A stretch of DNA of 64,000 nt from Comamonas sp. (GCA_031277805.1 JAITLR010000009.1:1-64000); one strand, 5' to 3'. Positions 48,714 through 59,725 are shown, counted from the stretch's first letter. Made by a program: numbers and translations. The notes: generated by a model not told the origin, from the letters alone.

Positions 48714-49385
48714 TCATTTGCTCAGCAGCCAGAGAGCCCCCAGCACCACGACGGCGCCCAGCGCCCAGGCCCACAGCGGTATGCCGCTTTTCTCATGCGG
48801 CGGCGCAACAGGCGCCGCATCCAGCTGCGCCTGCATGGCACTGGCCGCATCATGCTCCCAGGAGCGCGTATCGTGCTCGGCCACAGGTTCCTGGTCTGCA
48901 TCTACCGACATGGAAGAGACAGGCACTTCCTCAGCCGGATAGCGCTCCTGCATCAATGCCTCGAAGCGGGCAAAGAAATCCTCGGCCATGTTTTTGGCAG
49001 CACCATCGATCAGCCGCTGCCCCAACTGGGCGATCTTGCCGCCGACCTGCGCCTGCACGTCGTACCGCAGCTCGCAATGGCTTTCATCCACGGGATTCAG
49101 CCCCACCTTGGCCTGCCCTTTGCCAAAGCCGGCCACCCCGCCCTGGCCTTCAAAGGCAATCGTGTAGCTCTGGGGCGGCAGCACATCGGACAAAGTGACC
49201 TTGCCATTGAACTTGGCCGAAACCGGGCCGACCTTGACGGCCATGGCCACGGCATAGGAGCCATCTTCGGCAGGTTCGAATTTTTCACAGCCCGCCAGGC
49301 ATTGCTTGAGCGCCTGCGGATCATTGAGCGCCTCCCAGGCTTGCTGCTGGCTCACGGCCAGAGGACGGCTGGCATGCATTTCCAT
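48714..49385 (-). CDS. coxG: CoxG-like SRPBCC protein with C-terminal membrane anchor
   Basis: The 223-aa protein opens MEMHASRPLAVSQQQAWEAL and has a START/SRPBCC ligand-cavity fold (1-150) of the carbon monoxide dehydrogenase subunit G family, with the block GVAGFGKGQAKVGLNPV. After a polar linker (about 155-195) it ends in a single hydrophobic helix (about 200-220, IPLWAWALGAVVVLGALWLL). CoxG in characterised CO oxidisers helps attach the enzyme to the membrane; the tail here fits that role. It is the last gene of the Cox-like operon. Confidence 0.88.
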   Translation of the reverse strand: MEMHASRPLAVSQQQAWEALNDPQALKQCLAGCEKFEPAEDGSYAVAMAVKVGPVSAKFNGKVTLSDVLPPQSYTIAFEGQGGVAGFGKGQAKVGLNPVDESHCELRYDVQAQVGGKIAQLGQRLIDGAAKNMAEDFFARFEALMQERYPAEEVPVSSMSVDADQEPVAEHDTRSWEHDAASAMQAQLDAAPVAPPHEKSGIPLWAWALGAVVVLGALWLLSK

Positions 49386-49412
49386 GAAGGTTCTCCTTGT
49401 AATCCAAGCTAT

Positions 49413-50639
49413 TCAATGACTGGCCGCGGGTGTCTGCAGCAATCGCGCCAGATGATTTGCCAGTTGCTGCAGCGACTCCAGGTTGTGCACGGCCAGCATG
49501 GCATCACTGTGACGATGCAGCACACCAGCCCCCTGGGCCAAGGGGGCATACCCCTCAAAGCGCAACAAGGGGTTGAGCCAGACGAGACGGGCGCTGTGGC
49601 GCTTGATCCATTGCAGCTCCTGCTCCAGCTGCTGCGCATCCCCCGTATCCAGCCCGTCACTGATGAGCATTACCAGCGTGCGCCGTCCCACGAGGTGGCG
49701 CCCCGCTTGCCGGCGCAACTGGGCCAGGCATTCGCCCAGGCGCGTGCCGCCGCCGAAATCATCGATATCACTGCTGGCGCGCAGCAGCATGGCATCGGGG
49801 TCACTGAGTGCAAAAGCGCCGTTCAAATCACGCAAGCTGCTGCCCACGCTATAAACGTGGCGGCGTAGCTGCGGATAGCGCTGCGGGCTGCTGGCCTGAT
49901 GCAAGAAAGCCAGCAGCAGGCGCGCATAGCGCTCCATCGATCCGGAGACATCGACCAGCGCCAGCCAGGGCATGGGCAACTTGCGGCGTCTGCGCCACTG
50001 CAGACTGACCAGCTCGCCACCGGTGCGCGCGGCAGCCTTGAGGCTGGCGGGCCAATGCACACTGGACCCCGAAAGCCTCAGCTCCGTTCTGCGACTGCGA
50101 TAACCGGGCAGCGGCAGGCGTATGTCGCGCACCAGTTGCTGTACCAGTCGGTACTCGCTGGCACTGAGCTGATTGAAGTCGGCATGCTGCAGTCTTTGCC
50201 GGTCGCTGGCCGACATGGCGGCGTCCAGTTGCAGCTCGTCCTTGGCCTGGTCCCGCTTCTGTGCGGAACGAATGGCAGACAAGGCTTCCTGCACGCGCGG
50301 CCTGTGGCGCGGCTGGGCAGCCTCTGGCGAACGAGGCAGCAACTGGCTGAGCAGTTGCTGAGCCACCTCCGGGTTGCGGAAATACGCCGCAAACAGCTCT
50401 CGAAAAATGGCCAGATCCTGCTGGCGCGAAACCAGTACGGATTCCAGCGCGGCCTCTACATCGGCCTTGTCCAGCCCCACCAGCATCAGGCTTTGCTGGG
50501 CCAGCGCCATGCGCTCTGCATCCACAGCCACACCGGCGCGGCGCAGCGCGCGACCGAAGCCCAGCAGGTTGATGGGCAGCTTGCCGCTGCGCGCGTCGCC
50601 CAACCAGCTGACGGTGGAGCTTGCTTCAACCGCCTTCAT
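49413..50639 (-). CDS. coxE: CoxE-like VWA-domain protein
   Basis: The 408-aa protein has an N-terminal helical region (about 20-150), then a von Willebrand A domain with the metal-ion-dependent adhesion motif D230-V-S-G-S234 (ALVDVSGSM) and a C-terminal SDGLDTGD block. With the adjacent MoxR-type ATPase it forms the ATPase-VWA pair that, in the CO dehydrogenase system, works with CoxF to insert sulfur and copper into the Mo site. Its start overlaps the end of the CoxD-like gene by 14 bases, implying coupling. Confidence 0.9.
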   Translation of the reverse strand: MKAVEASSTVSWLGDARSGKLPINLLGFGRALRRAGVAVDAERMALAQQSLMLVGLDKADVEAALESVLVSRQQDLAIFRELFAAYFRNPEVAQQLLSQLLPRSPEAAQPRHRPRVQEALSAIRSAQKRDQAKDELQLDAAMSASDRQRLQHADFNQLSASEYRLVQQLVRDIRLPLPGYRSRRTELRLSGSSVHWPASLKAAARTGGELVSLQWRRRRKLPMPWLALVDVSGSMERYARLLLAFLHQASSPQRYPQLRRHVYSVGSSLRDLNGAFALSDPDAMLLRASSDIDDFGGGTRLGECLAQLRRQAGRHLVGRRTLVMLISDGLDTGDAQQLEQELQWIKRHSARLVWLNPLLRFEGYAPLAQGAGVLHRHSDAMLAVHNLESLQQLANHLARLLQTPAASH

Positions 50640-51639
50640 GGTCTTCGGGCTGGAGCAATTGCTCCAGCCTCTCGGGCGTCAGCGCGGCCACATCCTCGCG
50701 CTGCTTGAACAGAATGCCCGCGGTCTCATGCACCAGCTCAGGGTCTATAACCAGGGTATCAAGCGCCACTAGGGCCTTGGCCCATTCCACGCTCTCGGCA
50801 ATGCCCGGCGCGCGCGAGAAGGCATCGGCAAATGGCCGGCTGCGCAGCCGGCCCACAAAATCGGCAATCTGCGCAGTCAGCGCCTTGCCGGCCTCGGGCA
50901 CGCGGGCCTGGACAATGGCCAACTCGCGCTCGCGGTCGGGATAGTCCAGCCAGTGGTAGAGGCAGCGGCGCTTGACGGCATCATGTAGATCGCGCGTACG
51001 GTTGCTGGTCAGAATGGTGACCGGCGGCACCTGGGCACGGATCACGCCCAGCTCGGGAATGCTGACCTGGTACTCGCCCAAGTATTCAAGCAAAAATGCC
51101 TCGAAAGGCTCATCGGCGCGGTCCACTTCATCCATCAGCAGCAGCGCACCGGGCGCCTGGGTCTGCAAGGCCTGCAGCAGCGGCCGGCGCACCAGATAGC
51201 AGCTTTGATAAAGCTCCTGCTCGATGCTGTCGATATCATTGCGGCTGCGCGTCGAGCTGCCGCCGGGCCGCCCCAAGGCTGCGGGCGCCCCCTCGGGGGG
51301 CAGCGAGGACACATCAGTGCCGAGCGTGGGGGCCCTCATTTCTGCGGCACGCAGATGCAACAACTGGGCTGCATAGTTCCATTCGTACAGTGCCTCACGC
51401 TGTTCCATGCCGTCATAGCACTGCAGGCGAATCATCTGACGCGACAGTACCTGGGCCAGCGCCTGCGCCAGCGCGGTCTTGCCCACGCCAGGTTCCCCCT
51501 CCAGCAACAGCGGGCGCTGCAGCTTGAGCGCCAGAAACACGGCCGTGGCCAAGCGGCGGTCGGCAAAATAGCCCACGCTCTGCAAGCTCTGCAGCAGCGC
51601 ATCGACCGATTGGCAGACCACATTCACTTCACTATTCAT
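50626..51639 (-). CDS. coxD: CoxD-like MoxR-family AAA+ ATPase carrying an in-frame repeat insertion
   Basis: The 337-aa AAA+ ATPase has Walker A GEPGVGKTA at 48-56, Walker B ALLLMDEVDRAD and sensor-region ILTSNRTRDLHD. CoxD is the chaperone ATPase that partially unfolds the Mo subunit during active-site maturation; that is family knowledge. Residues about 101-133 (MRAPTLGTDVSSLPPEGAPA onward) interrupt the normal transition from the HLRAAE helix to the IEQELYQ segment. They are encoded by a GC-rich dispersed repeat in frame, adding about 35 residues in a region that is a surface loop in related ATPases. The start codon lies in another dispersed repeat. Confidence 0.9.
   Translation of the reverse strand: MNSEVNVVCQSVDALLQSLQSVGYFADRRLATAVFLALKLQRPLLLEGEPGVGKTALAQALAQVLSRQMIRLQCYDGMEQREALYEWNYAAQLLHLRAAEMRAPTLGTDVSSLPPEGAPAALGRPGGSSTRSRNDIDSIEQELYQSCYLVRRPLLQALQTQAPGALLLMDEVDRADEPFEAFLLEYLGEYQVSIPELGVIRAQVPPVTILTSNRTRDLHDAVKRRCLYHWLDYPDRERELAIVQARVPEAGKALTAQIADFVGRLRSRPFADAFSRAPGIAESVEWAKALVALDTLVIDPELVHETAGILFKQREDVAALTPERLEQLLQPEDHEGG
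51240..51339. repeat. GC-rich dispersed repeat inside the CoxD-like coding sequence
   Basis: The core CCAAGGCTGCGGGCGCCCCC, then TCGGGGGGCAGCGAGGACAC, ATCAG and TGCCGAGCGTGGGGGCC is the kind of intergenic element I recall as frequent in Comamonadaceae. Here it interrupts a gene without changing the frame. A weaker relative is at 15068-15114. Confidence 0.65.
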
Positions 51640-51692
51640 AGCTGTTTGCGCTTATCCATAAAGCGTCTCAGGCCTTTTTCATTCAAAACCCT
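51633..51692. repeat. Dispersed repeat copy overlapping the CoxD-like start codon
   Basis: ACTATTCATAGCTGTTTGCG, CTTATCCATAAAGCG and CAGGCCTTTTTCATTCAAAA. On the minus strand it ends AGCTATGAAT, giving the ATG of the gene at 50626-51639. It fills most of the 90-base gap to the CoxM-like gene upstream in the operon. Confidence 0.7.
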
Positions 51693-51729
51693 CTCCAGCA
51701 GCGCTTGCCCGCCGCAGAGGGTTGCGACC

Positions 51730-52512
51730 TCAACCCAGCATCTGGGTCACTGCACGCTGGGCTTGAACGCTGATGAGCTGAGCCCGGTAACGTGCACTGG
51801 CATGCAGGTCGCTATTGAGCTCGCTGTCATCGATCATCACACCAGCCGCCGATGCGGCGGTGAAGCTTTGATTGAGCGCGGCCTCCAGCCCTTGATGCCT
51901 GAACACCGACAGGCCAGCACCCGTGATGGCCACACGCACGCCTTGCGCCGTCTGAGCCACAAACACTCCCACCAGTGCAAAACGCGAAGCCGGCTGCTTG
52001 AACTTCAGATAGGCCGCAGCCCTGGGCACAGGGAAGCGCACGGCGGTGATGAGCTCCCCCTCTTGCAGTGCCGTGGTGTACATGCCCTGAAAGAAGTCAT
52101 CGGCCGCAATCTCGCGCAGGTTGGTGACCACGGTCGCGCCCAGGCCCAGCACGGCACTGGGGTAGCAGGCCGCAGGGTCGTTGTTGGCCAGCGAGCCGCC
52201 AATCGTGCCGCGTGCACGCACCTGACGGTCGCCAATGCCGCCGGCCAGTTGCGCCAGGGCGGGAATGGCCGCCTGCACTTCGCGGCTGGCGGCCACATCG
52301 GCATGGCGCGTCATGGCGCCGATCTCGACCTGCGCGCCGCTGACGCGGATGCCAGCCAGTTCGACCACACCGTTGAGATCCACAATCGCGCCGGGCTGTG
52401 CCAGACGCAGCTTCATGGAAGGAATCAGGCTTTGCCCACCAGCCAGGAACTGACCGCTGGCCGCCACGGCCTCACCCGCCGTGTGAGGGTTGGAATAGCT
52501 AAAGGCGTACAT
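51730..52512 (-). CDS. FAD-binding medium subunit of a xanthine dehydrogenase-family enzyme (CoxM-like)
   Basis: The product is 260 aa, opening MYAFSYSNPHTAGEAVAASG. The FAD pyrophosphate motifs are intact: FLAGGQSLIPSMKLR (about 22-36) and TIGGSLANNDPAACYP (about 104-119). A C-terminal CO_deh_flav_C domain follows. This subunit passes electrons from the Fe-S protein to the acceptor. It starts 18 bases after the large-subunit stop codon on the same strand, in the order S, L, M, D, E, G. Confidence 0.93.
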   Translation of the reverse strand: MYAFSYSNPHTAGEAVAASGQFLAGGQSLIPSMKLRLAQPGAIVDLNGVVELAGIRVSGAQVEIGAMTRHADVAASREVQAAIPALAQLAGGIGDRQVRARGTIGGSLANNDPAACYPSAVLGLGATVVTNLREIAADDFFQGMYTTALQEGELITAVRFPVPRAAAYLKFKQPASRFALVGVFVAQTAQGVRVAITGAGLSVFRHQGLEAALNQSFTAASAAGVMIDDSELNSDLHASARYRAQLISVQAQRAVTQMLG

Positions 52513-52530
52513 ATTCGTGTCTCCTTTTCA

Positions 52531-54918
<2,388 letters not shown>

Positions 54919-54943
54919 GGTGTGTCTCCTCTTCTGATGTCGA

Positions 54944-55414
54944 TTAAGCGGCAGTCATGCCTTCGCGGCCTTTTTTGACGGCAGCGACGATGTTCTGATA
55001 ACCGGTGCAGCGGCAGATATTGCCTTCGAGCAGCTCGCGTATTTCTCCATCGCTGGCCTGAGGGTTCTGCTGGCACAGGTCCACGGCACTCATCACCATG
55101 CCCGGTGTACAGAAGCCGCATTGCAAACCGTGACACTGCTTGAAGGCCGCCTGCATGGGGTGCATGGTTCCATCGGCAGCAGCCATGCCTTCAATGGTCT
55201 TGACCTCGGCACCCTGGGCCTGCACGGCCAGCATAGTGCAGGACTTGATGGCCTTGCCGTCGACCAGCACGGTACATGCGCCGCACTGGCTGGTGTCACA
55301 TCCCACATGGGTGCCAGTCAGGTGCAGATGCTCACGCAGAGCCTGTACCAGCAGGGTGTTGGGGGGAACGTCAATGCTGGCCGTGCGGCCATTGACCGTG
55401 AACTGAACATTCAT
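54944..55414 (-). CDS. [2Fe-2S] small subunit of a xanthine dehydrogenase-family enzyme (CoxS-like)
   Basis: The 156-aa ferredoxin-like subunit has a plant-type [2Fe-2S] motif ([20 protein letters not shown], then C) in the N-terminal half and a second cluster motif in the four-helix C-terminal half (CGFCTPGM and [10 protein letters not shown]). It is the first gene of the operon. The region upstream is shared with the divergent GAF-Fis regulator gene and has a strong ribosome site (GGAGGCAGC) for this gene. Confidence 0.95.
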   Translation of the reverse strand: MNVQFTVNGRTASIDVPPNTLLVQALREHLHLTGTHVGCDTSQCGACTVLVDGKAIKSCTMLAVQAQGAEVKTIEGMAAADGTMHPMQAAFKQCHGLQCGFCTPGMVMSAVDLCQQNPQASDGEIRELLEGNICRCTGYQNIVAAVKKGREGMTAA

Positions 55415-55543
55415 CGTGCTGCCTCCTGCCGGTGTTCGGCTTGATATGCGTGGGAATGTGCTTAGGCGACTTCCATGCTCGCCCGGTCAGCGTCAAACAT
55501 CGCTAGGGTTGACCCCCAGGGCAAGGGCAAGGCGGGCAGATAT

Positions 55544-55556
55544 TCTCAAACTGAGA
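55544..55556. promoter_or_regulatory. Candidate operator for the GAF-Fis regulator
   Basis: TCTCAAACTGAGA is a perfect 5+5 inverted repeat with a 3-base centre, 31 bases before the regulator start and in the divergent promoter region of the Cox-like operon. Confidence 0.45.
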
Positions 55557-55586
55557 CACCCGCAGAGCCACATCTCGGAGCCATGC

Positions 55587-56774
55587 ATGCCCCCCGCCAA
55601 TCCCACCGCGCCCATGCCTGCCATCTCCCGCATGGGAGACCGCCACGCGTTGGTGACTCAGGCCCGCCTGCAGCTGCAAGGGCCCGCAGCAAGCCATGCA
55701 CTGCTGCCCGCTGGCGTAGCGCCCTGGCTGTGGCGCTCCTGGCAGCGCTGCCTGTCACAAGGCCGCCGTCCGTCGGAAAGAGTGGAGTTCGAAGCGCTAA
55801 GCCCGCACGCATTGCACAGAGCCCAGGAGCAGCAGCATGCATTGCTGCAGGCGGCGCGGCCCGTCATGGCCCAGATGGTGGGCGCAGTCGGCGCCATGCG
55901 CTATTTCTGTCTGCTCACCGATGCTGCCGGTACAGTGCTGGAAGTGCAAGGCCCTGTGGACCAGCGCGATATGCGCGCCCTGGCGATAGGCCGTGTGGGC
56001 GTGGACCTGTCCGAGCTGTGTGTAGGCACTTCCGCCATTGGTGCCGTGCTGGCCGAACACTCCCCGGTCTGGGTGCATCAACACGAGCATTTCTTTGATG
56101 ACCTGCGTGACTACAGCTGCGCCGGTGCCCCCATCTTCGGCCCGCAAGGCCAATGCCTGGGCATGCTGGACATCACAGGCATCGACGTGCCCGAACGTCC
56201 CGAGTTGCTGCATCTGGCGCTGCGCTGCGCCAGAGCGATTGAAGACCGGCTGCTGCGCGCCCAGCCCCATGCCTTGCTGCTGCATGTGAACTGGCCCGGC
56301 GGCCCGCTGGGCCAGGAGGGTGAAGGGCTGATGGCCTTCGACTCCGACGGCTGCCTGCTGGGCAGCAACAGCATCGCGCGCCAGCTGGTACCCCGCCCTG
56401 CGCAGCCGCCAGGTCTGAGCCGGTCCGCCCACAGCCAGGAGTTGCTGGCCCTGCCCTGGGGCCATCTGGTGGAGCATGCTCGCCAGCGCCCCGACGCACT
56501 GATGCAGCTGCCGCTATGGTCTGGCCTGCGTCTGCAGGCTCTGGTGCAGGCCGGGCCCCAGTTGCAACCGTCCATACCGTCAGGAATGGCGGCGGCACCC
56601 GCCACCCTGCCGCCTGCCAATCCATCATTGCTGCGCACCAGCGAACATCTGCTGATCCAGCAAGCCCTGCAGGAAGCACAGGGCAATGTCAGCCAGGCTG
56701 CCAAGCGCCTGGGCCTGAGCCGTGCCACCCTGTATCGGCGGCTGGGCAACAAACGCAACCCGTCGGCGCGCTGA
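55587..56774 (+). CDS. AcoR-like regulator with GAF and Fis-type HTH domains but no AAA+ domain
   Basis: The ATG at 55587 (MPPANPTAPMPAIS), with CGGAG upstream, gives 395 aa; longer frames translate the divergent promoter. The N-terminal part (about 45-230) matches AcoR-type activators: WRSWQRCLSQGRRPSERVEF, then a GAF sensor with VDLSELCVGTSAIGAVL and ACGAPIFG-like block SCAGAPIFGPQGQCLGMLDI. The C-terminal Fis/HTH_8 helix-turn-helix (about 345-390) has ALQEAQGNVSQAAKRLGLSR. The sigma-54-interacting AAA+ domain (GAFTGA motif, Walker A) is absent, so it is not a canonical enhancer-binding protein. Divergence from coxS suggests control of the Cox-like operon, probably by its substrate. Confidence 0.87.
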   Translation: MPPANPTAPMPAISRMGDRHALVTQARLQLQGPAASHALLPAGVAPWLWRSWQRCLSQGRRPSERVEFEALSPHALHRAQEQQHALLQAARPVMAQMVGAVGAMRYFCLLTDAAGTVLEVQGPVDQRDMRALAIGRVGVDLSELCVGTSAIGAVLAEHSPVWVHQHEHFFDDLRDYSCAGAPIFGPQGQCLGMLDITGIDVPERPELLHLALRCARAIEDRLLRAQPHALLLHVNWPGGPLGQEGEGLMAFDSDGCLLGSNSIARQLVPRPAQPPGLSRSAHSQELLALPWGHLVEHARQRPDALMQLPLWSGLRLQALVQAGPQLQPSIPSGMAAAPATLPPANPSLLRTSEHLLIQQALQEAQGNVSQAAKRLGLSRATLYRRLGNKRNPSAR

Positions 56775-57090
56775 AAAACCTCCCCGGATTTGCCCTAGTA
56801 CGCGCTCGCTCACGCTACCTATCCAGGCCGCAAAGCCGACGAACAAAGCGTGCCAACTCCACCAAAAACATCAATAAAACAACGCTCTAGCACGCACTCA
56901 TGTTGCGCCATCAGCTATCACAGGCATAGCAGCACCACCTGACGCGCACCCACCACATTTGCTGCAGTATTTGTAAAAAACACGATACAGCGGTCCGTAG
57001 AATCTCATCCTTGGTTCATAACTCAGATCGCTCCCCAGGCTTACCAGCCCGAGCACGCGACGCATACGCAGCCTACTTTTTGGAGACACC
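56775..57090. other. 316-base intergenic region upstream of the TRAP permease genes
   Basis: No plausible gene is seen. It should contain the regulator's 3' end and the promoter of dctQM. A GGAG site (about 57079-57082) serves the small permease. AT-rich patches (about 56860-56880 and 56972-56992) and AGAAT near 57000 are possible promoter elements, but no pair with good spacing was found. No clear terminator follows the regulator. Confidence 0.4.
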
Positions 57091-57711
57091 ATGCAGGCTT
57101 TACTTGCCCTGTCCAGGGCTATCGACAGGCTCAACGCCTTTGTCGGCAAATATTCCATCTGGCTGATATTTGCCGCGACCTTCATCAGCGCCGCCAACGC
57201 CATCGTCCGCAAGGCCTTCGACACCAGCTCCAACGCCTTTCTGGAAGTGCAGTGGTATCTGTTTGCCTGGTCCTTTCTGATTGCTGCCGGCTACACCCTG
57301 CTGCACCGTGAGCATGTGCGCATCGACGTCATCAACTCCCGCCTGTCCAAGAAGGCCCAGGTCTGGATCGACATCATCGGTTTTGCCTGCTTTCTCACGC
57401 CGCTGTGCCTGACCATCCTGTGGCTGTCCACACCAGTGGCAATCCAGATGTACCAGTCGGGCGAGATTTCCGGCAACCCCGGCGGCCTGATCCGCTGGCC
57501 TGTCTGGGCGGCCATTCCAGTGGGTGTCACGCTGCTGATGCTGCAAGGCTGGTCTGAACTCATCAAGCGCATTGCTTTCCTGACCGGCAACGGCCCGGAC
57601 CCCATGGGCAAACTGTCCGACAAGAGCGCGGAAGAAGAGCTGGCCGAGGCCCTGCGTGCCGAAGCCGATCGCAAACAGGCCGAGGCCCAGGCCTCTCAGG
57701 CCAAGGCTTGA
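57091..57711 (+). CDS. TRAP transporter small permease (DctQ type, FcbT2-like)
   Basis: The 206-aa membrane protein has four transmembrane helices (about residues 20-40, 58-76, 98-117 and 140-160) and the family block LEVQWYLFAWSFLIAAGYTL. The last 35 residues are an acidic/Ala/Gln-rich cytoplasmic tail (KSAEEELAEALRAEADRKQA). It belongs to the small permease group of the mannitol/chloroaromatic-type TRAP systems (COG4665). It precedes the large permease by 18 bases and forms with it the sodium-driven secondary transporter fed by a periplasmic binding protein. Confidence 0.9.
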   Translation: MQALLALSRAIDRLNAFVGKYSIWLIFAATFISAANAIVRKAFDTSSNAFLEVQWYLFAWSFLIAAGYTLLHREHVRIDVINSRLSKKAQVWIDIIGFACFLTPLCLTILWLSTPVAIQMYQSGEISGNPGGLIRWPVWAAIPVGVTLLMLQGWSELIKRIAFLTGNGPDPMGKLSDKSAEEELAEALRAEADRKQAEAQASQAKA

Positions 57712-57729
57712 AGGTAGCGGGAGATACAG

Positions 57730-59562
57730 ATGGAATTTATCGCTACCAACTACGCCCCCATCATGTTTGCGGGGCTGATCGTCTTCCTGCTGCTGGGCTT
57801 TCCCGTCGCGTTCAGCCTGGGCGCGGCAGGCCTGACCTTTGGCTTCCTGGGGATCGAGCTGGGAGTTTTCCCCGCTTCCGTGATGGCATGGCTGCCCCAG
57901 CGCCTGATCGGCATCATGGCCAACGACACCTTGCTGGCCGTGCCCTTTTTCACCTTGATGGGCTTGATTCTCGAACGATCGGGCATGGCCGAGGACCTGC
58001 TCGACACCGTGGGCCAGGTGTTCGGCCCGATCCGCGGCGGCCTGGCGCTGGCCGTGATCTTCGTGGGCGCATTGCTGGCTGCAACGACCGGCGTGGTGGC
58101 AGCCTCAGTTATCTCCATGGGCCTGATCTCGCTGCCCATCATGCTGCGCTACGGCTATGACCGCCGTCTGGCATCAGGGGTGATTGCAGCATCCGGCACT
58201 CTGGCGCAGATCATCCCCCCCTCGCTGGTGCTGATCCTGATGGCCGACCAGCTGGGCAAGAGCGTTGGCGATATGTACAAGGGCGCCTTCATTCCCGGTT
58301 TCATGCTCATGGGCCTGTATGTGGCCTGGGTGGCACTGCTCGCCATCTTCAAGCCCAAGATGGTGCCAGCCCTGCCGGTGGAAGCGCGTATCTACCGCGA
58401 GGCCAATGGAAACGCCGGCTACACCTCGCTGATCGTGGTGATGGGCATCTCGACCGTGGTGGCCATTTTCCTGGCCAGCCACATGGCGGACATCCACAGC
58501 TGGTGGCAAGGCAAGGAAGTGACCGAGGTCGCCACCGACGAGAAGATCGTCACCGCCATGTGCGGCGGCACCTTCATCGCCTTTGTGCTGGCATCGTTCA
58601 ACCGCATCTTCAAGCTGGGCCTGCTCTCTCGCCTGGCCGAGCGCGTGACCTTTGTGCTGATCCCGCCGCTGCTGCTGATCTTTCTGGTGCTGGGCACCAT
58701 CTTCCTGGGCATTGCCACCCCCACCGAAGGCGGCGCCATGGGCGCCATGGCAGCCCTGATCATGGGCTTTGCCCGCAAGCGCCTGAACATGAACCTGCTC
58801 AGGCAGGCCCTGGCCTCCACCACCAAGCTGGCCAGCTTCGTGATGTTCATCATGATTGGCGCCACCACCTTCAGCCTGGTGTTCCAGGCTGCAGACGGCC
58901 CCAAGTGGGTCGAGCATCTGCTGACCAGCCTGCCTGGCGGTCAGGTGGGCTTCCTGATCGTGGTCAACATCATGATCTTCTTCCTGGCCTTCTTCCTGGA
59001 CTACTTTGAGCTCTCGTTCATCGTGGTTCCGCTGCTGGGTCCCGTGGCAGAGAAGATGGGCATCGACCTGATCTGGTTCGGTGTGCTGCTGGCTGTGAAC
59101 ATGCAGACCTCATTCATGCACCCGCCATTCGGCTTTGCGCTGTTCTTCCTGCGCTCCGTGGCACCCGAGAAGCAATATGTGGACCGCGTGACGCACAAGG
59201 TGATCGAGCCTGTAACCACCATGCAGATCTACAAGGGAGCCATTCCCTTCGTGCTGATCCAGCTGGTGATGGTCGGCGTGCTGATCGCCTTCCCCGGCAT
59301 CGTGACGGGCGCGCTGGACAAACCCGTGGTGGTGGACATGGAAAAGGTTGGTGACGAAATGCTCAACCAGCTCAATGATGCTGGTGGCGGCTATGGAGCA
59401 GACAACCCGTTTGGCGCGCCTGAAGGCGGCGAGGAAGGCTCTGCAGCCCCTGCACCGGGAGCCCCCGATGCGCCTGCCGCCCCCGACGCAGGCGCTTATG
59501 GCTCGGATGATCCGGCCAAGGCCTTGCAGGATTCGCTCAACGCAAGCCCTGCCAGCAAGTAA
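57730..59562 (+). CDS. TRAP transporter large permease (DctM type, FcbT3-like)
   Basis: The 610-aa permease has about a dozen hydrophobic segments. Typical DctM signatures are present: ASGTLAQIIPPSLVLILMAD and FLGIATPTEGGAMGAMAALI. It belongs to the longer group (COG4664) that contains the 4-chlorobenzoate importer FcbT3 of a Comamonas strain. A central insert (about residues 220-290) separates two halves, and a Gly/Ala/Pro-rich tail of about 65 residues follows the last helix. Substrate is probably an organic acid or aromatic carboxylate, by family. An intrinsic terminator follows. Confidence 0.92.
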   Translation: MEFIATNYAPIMFAGLIVFLLLGFPVAFSLGAAGLTFGFLGIELGVFPASVMAWLPQRLIGIMANDTLLAVPFFTLMGLILERSGMAEDLLDTVGQVFGPIRGGLALAVIFVGALLAATTGVVAASVISMGLISLPIMLRYGYDRRLASGVIAASGTLAQIIPPSLVLILMADQLGKSVGDMYKGAFIPGFMLMGLYVAWVALLAIFKPKMVPALPVEARIYREANGNAGYTSLIVVMGISTVVAIFLASHMADIHSWWQGKEVTEVATDEKIVTAMCGGTFIAFVLASFNRIFKLGLLSRLAERVTFVLIPPLLLIFLVLGTIFLGIATPTEGGAMGAMAALIMGFARKRLNMNLLRQALASTTKLASFVMFIMIGATTFSLVFQAADGPKWVEHLLTSLPGGQVGFLIVVNIMIFFLAFFLDYFELSFIVVPLLGPVAEKMGIDLIWFGVLLAVNMQTSFMHPPFGFALFFLRSVAPEKQYVDRVTHKVIEPVTTMQIYKGAIPFVLIQLVMVGVLIAFPGIVTGALDKPVVVDMEKVGDEMLNQLNDAGGGYGADNPFGAPEGGEEGSAAPAPGAPDAPAAPDAGAYGSDDPAKALQDSLNASPASK

Positions 59563-59590
59563 GTCTTCTGGCCTGCCGCCTTGAAGCGCA

Positions 59591-59621
59591 AAGCCCTGAC
59601 TCCTGCAGTCAGGGCTTTTTT
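59591..59621 (+). terminator. Intrinsic terminator after the TRAP large permease
   Basis: AAGCCCTGAC and GTCAGGGCTT form a 10-bp stem with a 7-base loop, followed by Ts, 28 bases beyond the stop codon. Confidence 0.92.
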
Positions 59622-59725
59622 CTTGGCCATCACCCAAAGGGGCTTGAGACCTCGTCTACGACATCATGCAATAGAGGCTGATTGACGCACACACCCAGGC
59701 CCCGACCCATCGCTTGAAACAGGCA

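Noticed and set aside
55440-55530. Sigma-54 promoter upstream of coxS
   Set aside because: Only a weak GG-N10-GC match was found, with poor flanking consensus, and the neighbouring regulator lacks a sigma-54 interaction domain.
55587-56774. Calling this a sigma-54-dependent activator
   Set aside because: The AAA+ domain with Walker A and GAFTGA is absent; only the GAF and Fis-type parts are present.
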